NCBI GenBank assembly: GCA_023229845.1
Contig: JALNYK010000004.1
Span: forward strand, 1-64,000
Reading direction: 5' to 3'
Length of the DNA stretch: 64,000 nucleotides
Source: Gallionella sp.
GTDB lineage: Bacteria > Pseudomonadota > Gammaproteobacteria > Burkholderiales > Gallionellaceae
Under the pieces are notes generated by a model, which was not told the DNA's origin, searched no databases, and saw nothing but the letters and a program-made list of their open reading frames with translations. Numbering within the stretch: the stretch's first letter is position 1; every line of letters begins with the position of its first letter. The position numbers were made by a program, and so were the translations under genes. Positions 16,305 to 28,302 of the stretch are shown in pieces.

Positions 16305-17599
16305 TTGTTGTCGTTCCTTGATTGCAACCAGGGAAGCAGCGTCTCCTCCGGCATGGGTCTGGCGTAGAAAAATCCTTGAATGGCATCGACCCCCGCATCG
16401 AGCAGGGCGTCGATCTGTTCCTTCGTTTCGCAACCTTCGGCGACGATGGTCATACCCAATTCATGGCCGAGCTGGGTCATCGCTCTGACTACCGCCAGCG
16501 CGCGTTTATCTTCAGGCAGTACGGTGACGAAGGCGCGATCCAGTTTGAGTTTACCGGCCGGGATGTCCTTCAGGTTGGCCAGACAGGAGTAGCCGGTGCC
16601 GAAATCGTCGATGGCCAGTCCGACGCCAGCGGCGATGGCGTTCTTCAGGTTTTTTTGGACGATGTCGGAAATATCCATGAACAGCGATTCGGTCAGCTCC
16701 AGCTCCACCAGCTCAGGCTTGACGTTGGAACAGACCAGCGCCGCGTGCAGCGCCTGAGTGAATTTCGGCGACACCAGCTGGGCGCGCGAAACGTTGATCG
16801 CCACCTTGGTGTGATAGCCGGCGTCCTGCAACAGGCGCGCATGCATCGCTCCCTGCAGCAGGCTCCATTCGCCGAGTCGGATTATCAGGCCGGTCTTCTC
16901 CGCGACCGGGATGAACTTGCCGGGCGAGATGTTTTCTCCGCCTACCGAACATCGCATCAGCGCTTCGGCGGCCTCGATGCTCCCGTCCGCACGAATGATC
17001 GGCTGGTAGTGCAGGCTGAAACCGCCGGTCTCCAGGGCTGTATGCAGGTTGTTTTCGATCGACAATTCCTCGCGTGCGAGGGTGATGCCCAGGCGTCCCG
17101 GGATAGGCTCATCGCCGGAGCAAACGATGCTGTTTCCGCCCCTGCTTTTGGCCGCAAACATCGCGCGATCTGCACGATCGAGCAGGGCCAGAGGGTCTTC
17201 GTCGGGTTCATGGATCGCGATGCCGACGCTCGCGGTCGGGCGCAGCGTCAAATTGCCGATAGCGAGCGGCTCCTCGACCGTGTTGGCGAGCTCCCCGGCC
17301 AGTTGCTGTGCGTGGTTGCGGTCGCAATTCGGCATCAGAAACACGAATTCGTCGCCTCCCATCCGGGCGAGTTCTGCGCGTCCGCTTACGCGGTTGCGAA
17401 AGCGTGCTCCCAGGCTTTCGATCACCTCGTCGCCGCCCAGATGGCCGAACGATTCGTTGATCTGTTTGAAACGATCGAGATCGACCCAGATAACGGCCAG
17501 CGGTTTTGCATCCGCCGTCGAGTTGGCCACCAGCTTCATGGTGGTTTGAATACAGCCAAACCGATTCAGAAATCCGGTGAGAGGATCTATGCTATTCAT
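16301..17599 (-). CDS. GGDEF-EAL cyclic-di-GMP signalling protein
   Basis: A 432-residue cytoplasmic protein with a diguanylate cyclase domain followed by a phosphodiesterase domain. The GGDEF motif is intact at residues 81-85. The EAL motif (EALMR, 212-216), the metal-binding ELTES and DDFGTGYS are all present, so either activity could be real. There is no sensory or membrane domain: the protein starts almost directly at the GGDEF fold (MNSIDPLTGFLNRFG). It is coupled to the HDOD gene by a four-base overlap. Confidence 0.94.
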   Translation of the reverse strand: MNSIDPLTGFLNRFGCIQTTMKLVANSTADAKPLAVIWVDLDRFKQINESFGHLGGDEVIESLGARFRNRVSGRAELARMGGDEFVFLMPNCDRNHAQQLAGELANTVEEPLAIGNLTLRPTASVGIAIHEPDEDPLALLDRADRAMFAAKSRGGNSIVCSGDEPIPGRLGITLAREELSIENNLHTALETGGFSLHYQPIIRADGSIEAAEALMRCSVGGENISPGKFIPVAEKTGLIIRLGEWSLLQGAMHARLLQDAGYHTKVAINVSRAQLVSPKFTQALHAALVCSNVKPELVELELTESLFMDISDIVQKNLKNAIAAGVGLAIDDFGTGYSCLANLKDIPAGKLKLDRAFVTVLPEDKRALAVVRAMTQLGHELGMTIVAEGCETKEQIDALLDAGVDAIQGFFYARPMPEETLLPWLQSRNDNK

Positions 17600-17686
17600 G
17601 TATTGGTACGAACTGCGCTAATTGCGCGGGGGACAAGGATAAACCAAACGGGGAATATTGTGCAGCGGGTATGCGGTTCACCGAGG

Positions 17687-18628
17687 CTATGCAGCACCGG
17701 CATCCAGACGCGCGATGAAACCGTCCAGTTCCGGCGGCAGGGGGGCGGTGATCTGCAGCGGTTCGCCGGTCAGCGGGTGGTTGAATGAAATTGAATGGGC
17801 GTGTAAGAACATTCTCTTAAGGCCTTGTTTCATAAGTGCCTTATTGCGCGAAAAATCGCCATATTTGTCGTCGCCCGCGATGGGAAAACCGAGATGCGAC
17901 AGGTGCACGCGGATCTGGTGGGTGCGACCGGTCTTGAGTTCAGCCTCTAATAAGGAGAATCCCGGCCAGTTCTTCTGCAGGTTGAAGATCGTGTGGGCCT
18001 GCTGTCCGTCCTCGCGCACCATCACACGTTTCTCGCCCTGCGGGGTGTCGAACTTGTGCAGCGGCAGTTTGACGTGCTGGCGCGCGTTCTTCCATTCCCC
18101 CAGAACCAGCGCGTAATAGCGCTTGTCGCTGTTTCCTTCGCGCATGATTTCGTGCAGCCCGGTTAGCGCGGAGCGCTTCTTCGCCACCAGCAGCACGCCG
18201 GAGGTTTCGCGGTCTAGCCGGTGTACCAGTTCGAGGAATTTGGCTTGGGGTCTTGCGCGACGCAGTTGCTCGATCACCCCGAAGCTCACGCCGCTGCCGC
18301 CGTGCACCGCCGTCCCGGACGGTTTGTTGATCGCCAGCAGCGCCTCGTCTTCATACAGGATGGGGAATTCCATGGCAGGGACGAACTCGGCCTCGGGCTT
18401 TTCCGCGACGCGGATCGGCGGGATGCGCAGCAAATCTCCCAGTTGCAGCCGGTAGGTTTGGGTCACGCGCTTCTTGTTAACACGCACCTCTCCGCCGCGC
18501 AGAATGCGGTAAATATGGCTTTTGGGCACGCCTTTCAGGTGCCGGAACAGGAAGTTGTCGATACGCTGATCCGCGCCACTTTCGTCCACTTCCATTAGTG
18601 TCACGGATTCTTTGCGTAAATCATTCAT
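17687..18628 (-). CDS. rluC: 23S rRNA pseudouridine(955/2504/2580) synthase RluC
   Basis: Makes three pseudouridines in 23S rRNA. The 313-residue protein has an N-terminal S4 RNA-binding domain (RIDNFLFRHLKGVPKSHIYR, about residues 22-41). The RluA-type catalytic motif HRLDRETSG, with the nucleophilic Asp, lies near residue 140, followed by TGRTHQIRVHLSHLG. It is divergent from rne, the same order as in E. coli, which supports RluC over RluD. Confidence 0.93.
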   Translation of the reverse strand: MNDLRKESVTLMEVDESGADQRIDNFLFRHLKGVPKSHIYRILRGGEVRVNKKRVTQTYRLQLGDLLRIPPIRVAEKPEAEFVPAMEFPILYEDEALLAINKPSGTAVHGGSGVSFGVIEQLRRARPQAKFLELVHRLDRETSGVLLVAKKRSALTGLHEIMREGNSDKRYYALVLGEWKNARQHVKLPLHKFDTPQGEKRVMVREDGQQAHTIFNLQKNWPGFSLLEAELKTGRTHQIRVHLSHLGFPIAGDDKYGDFSRNKALMKQGLKRMFLHAHSISFNHPLTGEPLQITAPLPPELDGFIARLDAGAA

Positions 18629-19096
18629 TTTGAATATACTTCGCCGCTCGCGCGTTTTGGGATTTGGGTAAATTCGGGATGTAGTTCCCGCAAAAAGCGA
18701 CGGCGCAATACGCCGCCACCCCTGAGAAACCAGCCGCAGCCCGGTTAATATCGCTCACCGGAACCAGCAGCGATAGTAATTGATTTACGCGCTCAAAGCA
18801 CCTGTGGATTTTCCGTGGCGGGGCAAGAGTCGCAACACTTTGCTGGTCGAGTCGGATGCTGCCGGAGCCGCTGTTTAGCCGCTCCCGCCCGCATCCAGGT
18901 TTCTCCCCCATCGTGTCGGCGACTGCTGCTGCGTCACCCAACAATTTAAGACAAGCTACTGACTGAGAACCTGATTTTGACCAACCGTTTGCACAAACCA
19001 ACACTGATTGCACGATTGCTCGCTGCTTGTTCATCTGGCACGTCTAACCGCGTGTAGCTTGGTCTCGCCCGTGTCAGAGCGCGGGAGACAATAAAA
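18629..19096 (+). promoter_or_regulatory. long intergenic/leader region upstream of rne
   Basis: These 468 bases between the divergent rluC and rne genes hold no convincing gene. Open frames on the minus strand here look like chance. In E. coli the rne mRNA has a long structured 5' leader through which RNase E autoregulates. This gap is the right size and place for a similar leader, but I recognise no conserved motif. GGGAG at 19081-19085 is the likely rne ribosome site. Confidence 0.5.
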
Positions 19097-21580
19097 ATGA
19101 AACGCATGTTATTTAATGCGACACAACCGGAAGAACTCCGTGTCGCCATTGTCGACGGTCAGAAACTCATCGACCTCGACATCGAAACCGCCGGTAAAGA
19201 GCAACGCAAGAGCAATATCTACAAGGCCGTCATCACCCGCATCGAGCCCAGCCTCGAAGCTTGTTTCGTCGAATACGGCGGTAGCCGCCACGGCTTTTTA
19301 CCGTTCAAGGAAGTTTCTTCCCAGTATTTCCAGCCCGGTTGCGGCAACCGCCCCAGCATCAAGGAGGCGCTGAAGGAAGGCCAGGAACTGCTGGTTCAGG
19401 TCGAAAAGGACGAGCGCGGCAACAAGGGCGCGGCGCTGACCACCTACATCAGTCTGGCCGGTCGCTACATCGTACTGATGCCGAACAATCCGAATGGCGG
19501 CGGCGTGTCGCGCCGCATCGAGGGCGAGGAACGCAACGAGTTGCGCGAAGTGCTGTCGCATGTCGATGTGCCTGCCGGCATGAGCATCATCGCCCGCACC
19601 GCAGGCATCGGCCGTAACGAAGAAGAACTGCAGTGGGACCTGAACTATCTGAAGCAGCTGTGGGATGCGATCGAGGGCGCCGCGGCATCCGAGAAGGCGC
19701 CGTCGCTGATCTATCTGGAAGGCAGCCTGGTGGTGCGCGCGATTCGCGACTACTTCAACCCGGAAATCGGCGAAATCCTGATCGATACCGAGGAAATCTA
19801 TCAGCAGGCGCTGGCGTTCATGAGCACGGTGATGCCGGACAACGTCAACCGCATCAAGCGCTACATCGACGATGTGCCGCTGTTCTCGCGCTTCCAGATC
19901 GAGCACCAGATCGAGTCCGCCCATGCGCGCGAAGTGCGCCTGCCCTCAGGCGGTGCGATCGTGATTGACCACACCGAGGCGCTGACCTCCATCGACATCA
20001 ACTCGGCGCGCTCCACCAAGGGCGCGGACATCGAGTCGACCGCGTTCAACACCAACCTGGAAGCGGCCGAAGAGATCGCCCGCCAGTTGCGCCTGCGCGA
20101 CCTGGGCGGCCTGATCGTGATCGACTTCATCGACATGGAATCGAGCAAAAATCAGCGCGCGGTGGAAGACCGCCTGCGCGACTCGCTACGCTACGACCGC
20201 GCCCGCGTGCAGACCGCGAAGATTTCGCGCTTCGGCCTGCTGGAACTGTCGCGCCAGCGCCTGCAACCCAGCCTAGGCGAGAGCAACTACATCGCCTGCC
20301 CGCGTTGCAGCGGCATCGGCCACATCCGCGGCACCGAGTCCTCCGCACTGCATATCCTGCGCATTCTCCAGGAAGAGGCGATGAAGGACAGCAGCGTCGC
20401 AATCCATGCGCAGGTGCCGGTGGATGTCGCCACCTTCCTGCTCAACGAGAAACGAGGCGACATCCATCGTATCGAGTCGCGCCTGAAGGTCAGCGTCATG
20501 CTGATTCCGAATCCGCATATGGAAACGCCGAATTACACTATTAACCGCCTGCGTCACGACGATTTGACCGCCGAGGTGCTGCAAGCCAGCTACAAGCTGG
20601 TGGAAAAACCAGCGGAAGAAAAACCGCTGACTGCGGCACAGGAGCAGCAGAAGGCCGTGCGCGCCACTGCTGTAGTAAAGGGCATCACTCCGGCGCAACC
20701 GGCGCCGGTGAAGGCGGAAGAGCCTAAGGCGCAGGGGCCTTCTCTGCTCAGCAAGGTGATAGGCTGGTTCAAGTCGTTGGGCGCGGAAGAAGAACAACCC
20801 AAGGCAAAGCCGACCGCAAGCAAATCGCGTCAGCGTCGTGAGCGCGGCGAACGAGGCGATCGTGCTGAACGCGGAGAGCGCGAAGGCGGCAAGCGCCGCG
20901 ATCGCGGCGAGCGTGGCGAAGGCCGCCGCGAGCGCGGTGAAAAGCCGGCTCAGGCCGAGGCTAAACAGCAGGAGCCGCGTCAGCAGGCCGAACGCGAACC
21001 GCGCCAGCCGAAGCAGCCGCGTCCGCCGCGTGCAGCTCAGGCTGTCGAAGCCGAAAAACCAGTGCTGGAATCCCAGGTCGCCGCGCCTGTAGCCGAACAG
21101 ACGGAAGAGGGCGGTGCGCGTGATGGTGCGCGTCGTCGCGGTCGCCGCGGAGGTCGTCGCGAGCGTGAGCGTCGTGAGAATGGCGATGTGATGACGACTG
21201 AAACCGCTGGCGGCGAGCAGGCCGCCCCTGCCGCTCCGGCAAAATCCAAGCCGACCGAGTATGTCGCTTATCCCGCAGGCTACGTTCCGCCGCTGAAACC
21301 GACCGAGTACATCGCCTATCCGGCGAATTACGCGCCGCCAGCGGCACCGGTTCAGCCGAAGCCAGTTGCAGCGCCACGGCCTGTTGCAGCCGCACCTGCA
21401 GCAGCGGTCAGCGGCGAAGGACTGGTCCAGATCGAAACCGATCCGGGCAAGTTCAGCGCTGTTACAGAACCGGTTCCTGCCGGCAACCAGCCGGTAAACC
21501 GCCGTCGCGCGCGTCAGCGTGAGGTGTATGTCGAGAACGAACCATTGGTTCAGATCGAGACCCAGCACCCGCAAGCGTAG
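19097..21580 (+). CDS. rne: ribonuclease E
   Basis: Essential endoribonuclease for mRNA decay and rRNA/tRNA maturation and core of the degradosome. The 827 residues start [21 protein letters not shown]. The S1 domain spans about 35-120. The catalytic region includes [16 protein letters not shown] and [13 protein letters not shown], with both catalytic Asp residues. The zinc-link is CPRCSG near 399. Residues from about 510 form a disordered scaffold rich in Arg/Glu ([15 protein letters not shown]), with a duplicated PTEY(V/I)AYPA(G/N)Y motif and two LVQIET motifs, the last near the C-terminus. The repeats are probably partner-binding microdomains (inference). Confidence 0.97.
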   Translation: MKRMLFNATQPEELRVAIVDGQKLIDLDIETAGKEQRKSNIYKAVITRIEPSLEACFVEYGGSRHGFLPFKEVSSQYFQPGCGNRPSIKEALKEGQELLVQVEKDERGNKGAALTTYISLAGRYIVLMPNNPNGGGVSRRIEGEERNELREVLSHVDVPAGMSIIARTAGIGRNEEELQWDLNYLKQLWDAIEGAAASEKAPSLIYLEGSLVVRAIRDYFNPEIGEILIDTEEIYQQALAFMSTVMPDNVNRIKRYIDDVPLFSRFQIEHQIESAHAREVRLPSGGAIVIDHTEALTSIDINSARSTKGADIESTAFNTNLEAAEEIARQLRLRDLGGLIVIDFIDMESSKNQRAVEDRLRDSLRYDRARVQTAKISRFGLLELSRQRLQPSLGESNYIACPRCSGIGHIRGTESSALHILRILQEEAMKDSSVAIHAQVPVDVATFLLNEKRGDIHRIESRLKVSVMLIPNPHMETPNYTINRLRHDDLTAEVLQASYKLVEKPAEEKPLTAAQEQQKAVRATAVVKGITPAQPAPVKAEEPKAQGPSLLSKVIGWFKSLGAEEEQPKAKPTASKSRQRRERGERGDRAERGEREGGKRRDRGERGEGRRERGEKPAQAEAKQQEPRQQAEREPRQPKQPRPPRAAQAVEAEKPVLESQVAAPVAEQTEEGGARDGARRRGRRGGRRERERRENGDVMTTETAGGEQAAPAAPAKSKPTEYVAYPAGYVPPLKPTEYIAYPANYAPPAAPVQPKPVAAPRPVAAAPAAAVSGEGLVQIETDPGKFSAVTEPVPAGNQPVNRRRARQREVYVENEPLVQIETQHPQA

Positions 21581-21600
21581 TTTCACTCAGGCAGTAATAC

Positions 21601-21633
21601 AAAAGCCGCACGATGAAAATCGTGCGGCTTTTT
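21601..21633 (+). terminator. rho-independent terminator of rne
   Basis: The stem AAAAGCCGCACGAT with its complement around GAAA is followed by a T-tract, 20 bases after the rne stop. The A-tract on the other side may also help stop glgP transcription from the minus strand. Confidence 0.93.
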
Positions 21634-21692
21634 GTTGCTTGCTTCTCAGGTTATTCGCCGGGAGGGTCTCGCTCCCGGCGAACGTTGAGGGC

Positions 21693-24215
<2,523 letters not shown>

Positions 24216-24318
24216 TCTTACCGGCCATTCCGAAAGGGAGCCTTGGGCCAGCGATACTGGATTATACCGTCATTGCGGACAGACGCATCGGCCAGCGGGG
24301 AGGGGGCGGCGCATGCAA

Positions 24319-25104
24319 TCAGGAGCGGGTGTATACCGCAACGCGGTGGAAGCTACCGATACCCGGTGCGATCTCTCCTGGTGGTGCGATGTCCCAACGC
24401 CATTGATCCGGTGTCGTATCGTCGAAACCGAGCCGCGATGCGAAATCGATCCGTTCGATTATTTTGCCGTCGCTGTCATGGACTATTTGTTCCATGTCGG
24501 CCAGCAGACAAGTCGGTGCGGCGAAGGTGGCGAGGTAGTCCAGATGCTGGCGCATCAGCCGTGTGCCCCATGAATCCAGCGTCGCATGGTCCAGTTCGGG
24601 GAAGCGTCGGCTCAGCCAGTCCAGGGGCAACAGCGGCAACTGGGAAAGCAGATTGACCGATGCTACCCAATCGATGTCCGGATCGTCGAGAAAGCGTTCC
24701 GGCAGCGGCAAGCCCAGATGTTGCGGCGATATCGTATCCAGCTGCTGCATGAAGCCGGTGACATCGAGGGAGATGCAATGCACGTTGGAGTGACGGCGCA
24801 CGGCGCGTCTCACTTCGGGTAAATGGACGACATCGACCAGATACACTTTCTCGAAACGTCGGGCCAGTTCATCCAGCGGGACATCCAGCAACAGCCCGGA
24901 GCCGAACACCAGCGCGCTGCGAAAGCTGTCGCAGGCCTGCAGCGAGGCTAGCAAGGCCGCGCGGCTGCGTTCCAGATGCGGCTGCCACGCCGTCTTGCAA
25001 CGCCGGTAACGCGAGCGGATGGCGATGCTTTCGCGCAGATAGCCGAGCTTGCGGGCGGATTGCGGGCAATCGGCGGCGATGTAGGTCAGCCATTCGGTCA
25101 GCAT
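24319..25104 (-). CDS. hypothetical protein with Rossmann-like core
   Basis: A 261-residue protein of unknown function, predicted cytoplasmic. Residues about 61-100 (SALVFGSGLLLDVPLDEL then KVYLVDVVHLPEV) look like the first two strands of a SAM-dependent methyltransferase or other Rossmann fold, with an acidic residue after strand 2. No catalytic motif confirms this. It lies 53 bases after the MFS carrier gene and 103 before glgP on the same strand, so it may be part of the glycogen run by position only. Confidence 0.75.
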   Translation of the reverse strand: MLTEWLTYIAADCPQSARKLGYLRESIAIRSRYRRCKTAWQPHLERSRAALLASLQACDSFRSALVFGSGLLLDVPLDELARRFEKVYLVDVVHLPEVRRAVRRHSNVHCISLDVTGFMQQLDTISPQHLGLPLPERFLDDPDIDWVASVNLLSQLPLLPLDWLSRRFPELDHATLDSWGTRLMRQHLDYLATFAAPTCLLADMEQIVHDSDGKIIERIDFASRLGFDDTTPDQWRWDIAPPGEIAPGIGSFHRVAVYTRS

Positions 25105-25157
25105 GAAGTATCTTTATTCAGGATAAATTTTGATGATGAAGCATTCAGCGTCTGCTT

Positions 25158-26423
25158 TCAATTCCGCAAGGCGGTGCGAGCCGCCTCCTTGTGATCATTC
25201 AGCCGGAGCGCCAGCGCCAGCCCGGCCAGGAGCAGGCCACCGGCGACTAGGAAAGACAGCGTGAACGAGCCTGAGTGCGTCTTGAGTATCTCTGAGAGCT
25301 TGATCATCACGAAGCCGCCCACGCCCCAGGCGGTGAACAGCATGCCGTAATTGACGCCGAAGTGGGGCATGCCCCACAGGTCCTTGGCGTAACTCGGGAA
25401 GATGGCGAGATTGGCGCCGTAGTTGAAGCCGATCAGCGTGGCAACCAGCACTACCAGCAGTGCGCCGCTGGACTGGCTGGCGTAGGCCGCGCCGAACATC
25501 AGCAGCGCCTGGAACAGGAACACGCCGGCCAGCACCTTTCTGCGTCCGAACCTGTCGGACAGTATCCCTGCCAGCACGCGCCCGGAAGCATTGCCGAAGG
25601 CGAGGATAGCCACCGCGAGATAGGCCTGCTCGCCCATGCTCAGCTTGGCCAGTCCGGAGATGCTGCCGATGACCATCAGGCCGGCGCCGGCGCCGATGAA
25701 GTAGAGCAGCCATAGCGCCCAGAACTGGCGCTTTTTCAGCAGGGTCTGCGGCGTCTCGTCGGCATGGGGAAACGTTTCGCGTGTCTTCCGGTTATCGCCG
25801 TCGCGCCGACTCTGAAATTCGGCGGGCTTGAAGCCGGGCGGCGGCCGGACCAGCAACATTGACAGGGAAGAGACGACGATAAGGAAGGCTATCCCGAATA
25901 TAAGCATGGTTTGCAGCAAGCCATAAGCGCCAACCAGATGTGATGCCAGCGGGGCGATGTAGGCGGGTGCGAGGCCGAAACCGGCCACGACGATGCCTGC
26001 GACCAACCCGCTCTGCTGGGGCGGGAACCATTTGAGTGCGGCCGGCGTAGCCGCCGAATAGCCGAAGGCGAGCCCCGTGCCGACCAGGCCACCGAAGCCG
26101 ATCACCCACGTCCAGTAATCCACTGAGTGCGCGATCAGCAGGAAACCCATGCTGACCAGCACGCCGCCGACAAAGGCGGCCACGCGCGGGCCGAACCGGT
26201 CCTGCGCCCGTCCGGCTGGGATCATCGTGAATGCGAATACCAGGCACGCCAGGGCATAGGGATCGTTGATCGAGGCGGGGTCCCAGGCGAAGGCGCCCTC
26301 GCCGCCGGTGGCTATGGAGTTTCCGATGGATTCACGGAACACGCTCCAGCTGTAGAGTATGCCCAGGGCCAGATTGATGCCCGTACCTGCGAGGACAACG
26401 GTGACGCCGCGATGGTTCTTCAT
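25158..26423 (-). CDS. MFS transporter, OFA (oxalate/formate antiporter) family
   Basis: A 421-residue, twelve-segment inner-membrane carrier. Family features are the N-terminal LAGTGINLALGILYSWSVF, the ALACLVFAFTMIPAGRAQDRFGPR loop (motif A) near residue 70, and the second-half loop SDRFGRRK. Members exchange small carboxylates such as oxalate, formate or lactate; the substrate here is not readable. ATG 26423 is supported by a perfect AGGAGG five bases upstream. An open extension to 26480 lacks such a site. Confidence 0.88.
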   Translation of the reverse strand: MKNHRGVTVVLAGTGINLALGILYSWSVFRESIGNSIATGGEGAFAWDPASINDPYALACLVFAFTMIPAGRAQDRFGPRVAAFVGGVLVSMGFLLIAHSVDYWTWVIGFGGLVGTGLAFGYSAATPAALKWFPPQQSGLVAGIVVAGFGLAPAYIAPLASHLVGAYGLLQTMLIFGIAFLIVVSSLSMLLVRPPPGFKPAEFQSRRDGDNRKTRETFPHADETPQTLLKKRQFWALWLLYFIGAGAGLMVIGSISGLAKLSMGEQAYLAVAILAFGNASGRVLAGILSDRFGRRKVLAGVFLFQALLMFGAAYASQSSGALLVVLVATLIGFNYGANLAIFPSYAKDLWGMPHFGVNYGMLFTAWGVGGFVMIKLSEILKTHSGSFTLSFLVAGGLLLAGLALALRLNDHKEAARTALRN

Positions 26424-26454
26424 AGCACCTCCTGAAAGTCGCCTCCCTGTGGCT

Positions 26455-26480
26455 GTGCGGCATCGCTTGCGATACCGCAC
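26455..26480 (-). other. hairpin between pgi and the MFS carrier gene
   Basis: GTGCGGCATCGC pairs with GCGATACCGCAC around TT, with one mismatch. It has no T-tract. It sits 31 bases upstream of the MFS start codon, so it could be a leader structure or a weak terminator for pgi. Confidence 0.4.
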
Positions 26481-26568
26481 GGACTTTCACGGCTGTTGCC
26501 GCCGTTATGCATCGTTTCCGGAGCCCACCTTACCATGGAATCTGTCGATCCCATGATGGGACAGGGCG

Positions 26569-28209
26569 CTAGCGCTGCTCCCGGTAGTACGCGATCAAGC
26601 CGTCTGTCGAGGCGTCGTGCACCGATGCCGCTCCGCCGTTGCGCAGTTCCGGCAATATCCTGCCTGCCAGCTGCTTGCCCAGTTCCACGCCCCATTGGTC
26701 GAAGGGGTTGATGTTCCACACCACGCTCTGCACGAACACCTTGTGTTCGTACAAGGCGATCAGCATGCCCAGCGTGTGCGGATCGAGCCGGTCGAACAGC
26801 AGGGTGTTGGTCGGTTTGTTGCCGGGGAAGACCTTGTGCGGCAGCAGGGCTTCGAGGGCGTCGCCGCCCAGGCCCTGCGCTTCGAGTTCGGTGCGCGCTT
26901 CCTCGGCGGTCTTGCCCAGCATCAGCGCCTCGGTCTGGGCGAAGTAGTTGGCGAGCAGGATGGCGTGGTGTTCGCCGATGGGATTCTGGCTGTGCATCGG
27001 AGCGAGGAAATCCGCCGGGATCATGCGCGTGCCTTGGTGAATCAGTTGGTAGAAGGCGTGCTGGCCGTTGGTGCCGGGTTCGCCCCAGACCACCATGCCG
27101 GTGTCGTAATCGACCGGGTTGCCGTCGCGGTCGACGCGCTTGCCGTTGCTCTCCATGTCCAGTTGCTGGAGGTAGGCCGGGAAGCGGTGCAGGTACTGGT
27201 CGTAAGGCAGCACGGCGTTGGAGCCGCAGCCGAAGAAGTTGCCGTACCAGATGCCGAGCATGCCCATCAGCACCGGGATGTTCCGCTCCGGCGGCGCGCT
27301 GCGGAAGTGCTCGTCCATCGCATGGGCACCGCCCAGCAGTTCCTCGAAGCGGTCCATGCCGACATGCAGCGCGATGGGCAGGCCGATCGCCGACCACAGG
27401 GAATAGCGTCCGCCGACCCAATCCCAGAATTCGAACACGTTGTCCGGGTTGATGCCGAACTCGCCGGTGGCCTTGAGGTTGGTGGAGACGGCGGCGAAGT
27501 GTTTAGCGACGGCCTGCTCGTCGCCCAGTTTGCCGACCAGCCAGGCTCGCGCCGAACGGGCGTTGGTGATGGTTTCCTGGGTGGTGAAGGTCTTGGAGCT
27601 GACGATGAACAGCGTGGTTTCGGCGTCCAGCTTCTTCAGCGTTTCGGCCATGTGAGTGCCGTCCACGTTGGAAACGAAGTGCGCGCGCAGATCGTTGCGC
27701 CCATAGTGTTCGAGCGCCCCGCACACCATCAGCGGGCCGAGGTCGGAGCCGCCGATACCTATATTGACGACATCGGTGATCTGTTTGCCGGTGTGGCCGC
27801 GATGTTCGCCGCCGCGCACCGCATCGGCGAAACGTCGCATATGTCCCAGCACACGGCGCACGTCCGGCATCACGTCGCGGCCGTCCACCTGCACCGGGCG
27901 GTCGGAGCGGTTGCGCAGCGCGGTATGCAACGCTGCGCGATGCTCTGTGGCGTTGATTTTGTCTCCATCGAACATGCGCTCTATCCAGGCAGGCAGCTCG
28001 GCCTGAGCAGCCAGATCGAGCAGCAGCCCGACGGTCTCGGCGGTGATGCGGTTCTTCGAGTAATCGAACAGCAGGTTGTCGAACCGGATCGAGAAGCGCT
28101 CGAAACGCGCCGGGTCGTCGCGGAACATCTGTCGCATCGATAACGGTGCGACGGCTGGATGGTGTGCTTTGAGTGCTTGCCACGCGGGCGATTGAGTGAG
28201 TTTCGACAT
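26569..28209 (-). CDS. pgi: glucose-6-phosphate isomerase
   Basis: Interconverts glucose-6-phosphate and fructose-6-phosphate, linking glycogen breakdown and synthesis with glycolysis. The 546 residues show the family signatures [15 protein letters not shown] near 150, [15 protein letters not shown] near 207, [19 protein letters not shown] near 268 and [11 protein letters not shown] near 475. ATG 28209 ([13 protein letters not shown]) is preferred over a TTG nine bases upstream. It lies between glgB and the MFS carrier gene on the same strand. Confidence 0.97.
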   Translation of the reverse strand: MSKLTQSPAWQALKAHHPAVAPLSMRQMFRDDPARFERFSIRFDNLLFDYSKNRITAETVGLLLDLAAQAELPAWIERMFDGDKINATEHRAALHTALRNRSDRPVQVDGRDVMPDVRRVLGHMRRFADAVRGGEHRGHTGKQITDVVNIGIGGSDLGPLMVCGALEHYGRNDLRAHFVSNVDGTHMAETLKKLDAETTLFIVSSKTFTTQETITNARSARAWLVGKLGDEQAVAKHFAAVSTNLKATGEFGINPDNVFEFWDWVGGRYSLWSAIGLPIALHVGMDRFEELLGGAHAMDEHFRSAPPERNIPVLMGMLGIWYGNFFGCGSNAVLPYDQYLHRFPAYLQQLDMESNGKRVDRDGNPVDYDTGMVVWGEPGTNGQHAFYQLIHQGTRMIPADFLAPMHSQNPIGEHHAILLANYFAQTEALMLGKTAEEARTELEAQGLGGDALEALLPHKVFPGNKPTNTLLFDRLDPHTLGMLIALYEHKVFVQSVVWNINPFDQWGVELGKQLAGRILPELRNGGAASVHDASTDGLIAYYREQR

Positions 28210-28240
28210 GATGGTCAATTCAGATCACGATAGAACGGAT

Positions 28241-28302
28241 ATAGGGGCAAGATTTATCGCGCCCATTTTGATCGGGGCGCGATAAACCGCCCCCTACAGG
28301 TT
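28241..28302. repeat. palindromic intergenic element at the glgB 3' end
   Basis: A perfect 12-base-pair inverted repeat TTTATCGCGCCC (28253-28264) / GGGCGCGATAAA (28275-28286) is extended by an imperfect outer TAGGGGC/CCCCCTA pairing. It overlaps the last bases of glgB. It looks like a dispersed REP-type element and may stabilise or end the glgB transcript. Confidence 0.7.

Noticed and set aside
16322..17788. Long plus-strand open frame of 488 codons
   Set aside because: It is antisense to the GGDEF-EAL gene, whose product shows clear family motifs. Long antisense frames are common in GC-rich DNA.
26617..28143. Long plus-strand open frame of 508 codons opposite pgi
   Set aside because: The minus strand encodes a complete glucose-6-phosphate isomerase; the opposite frame has no domain.
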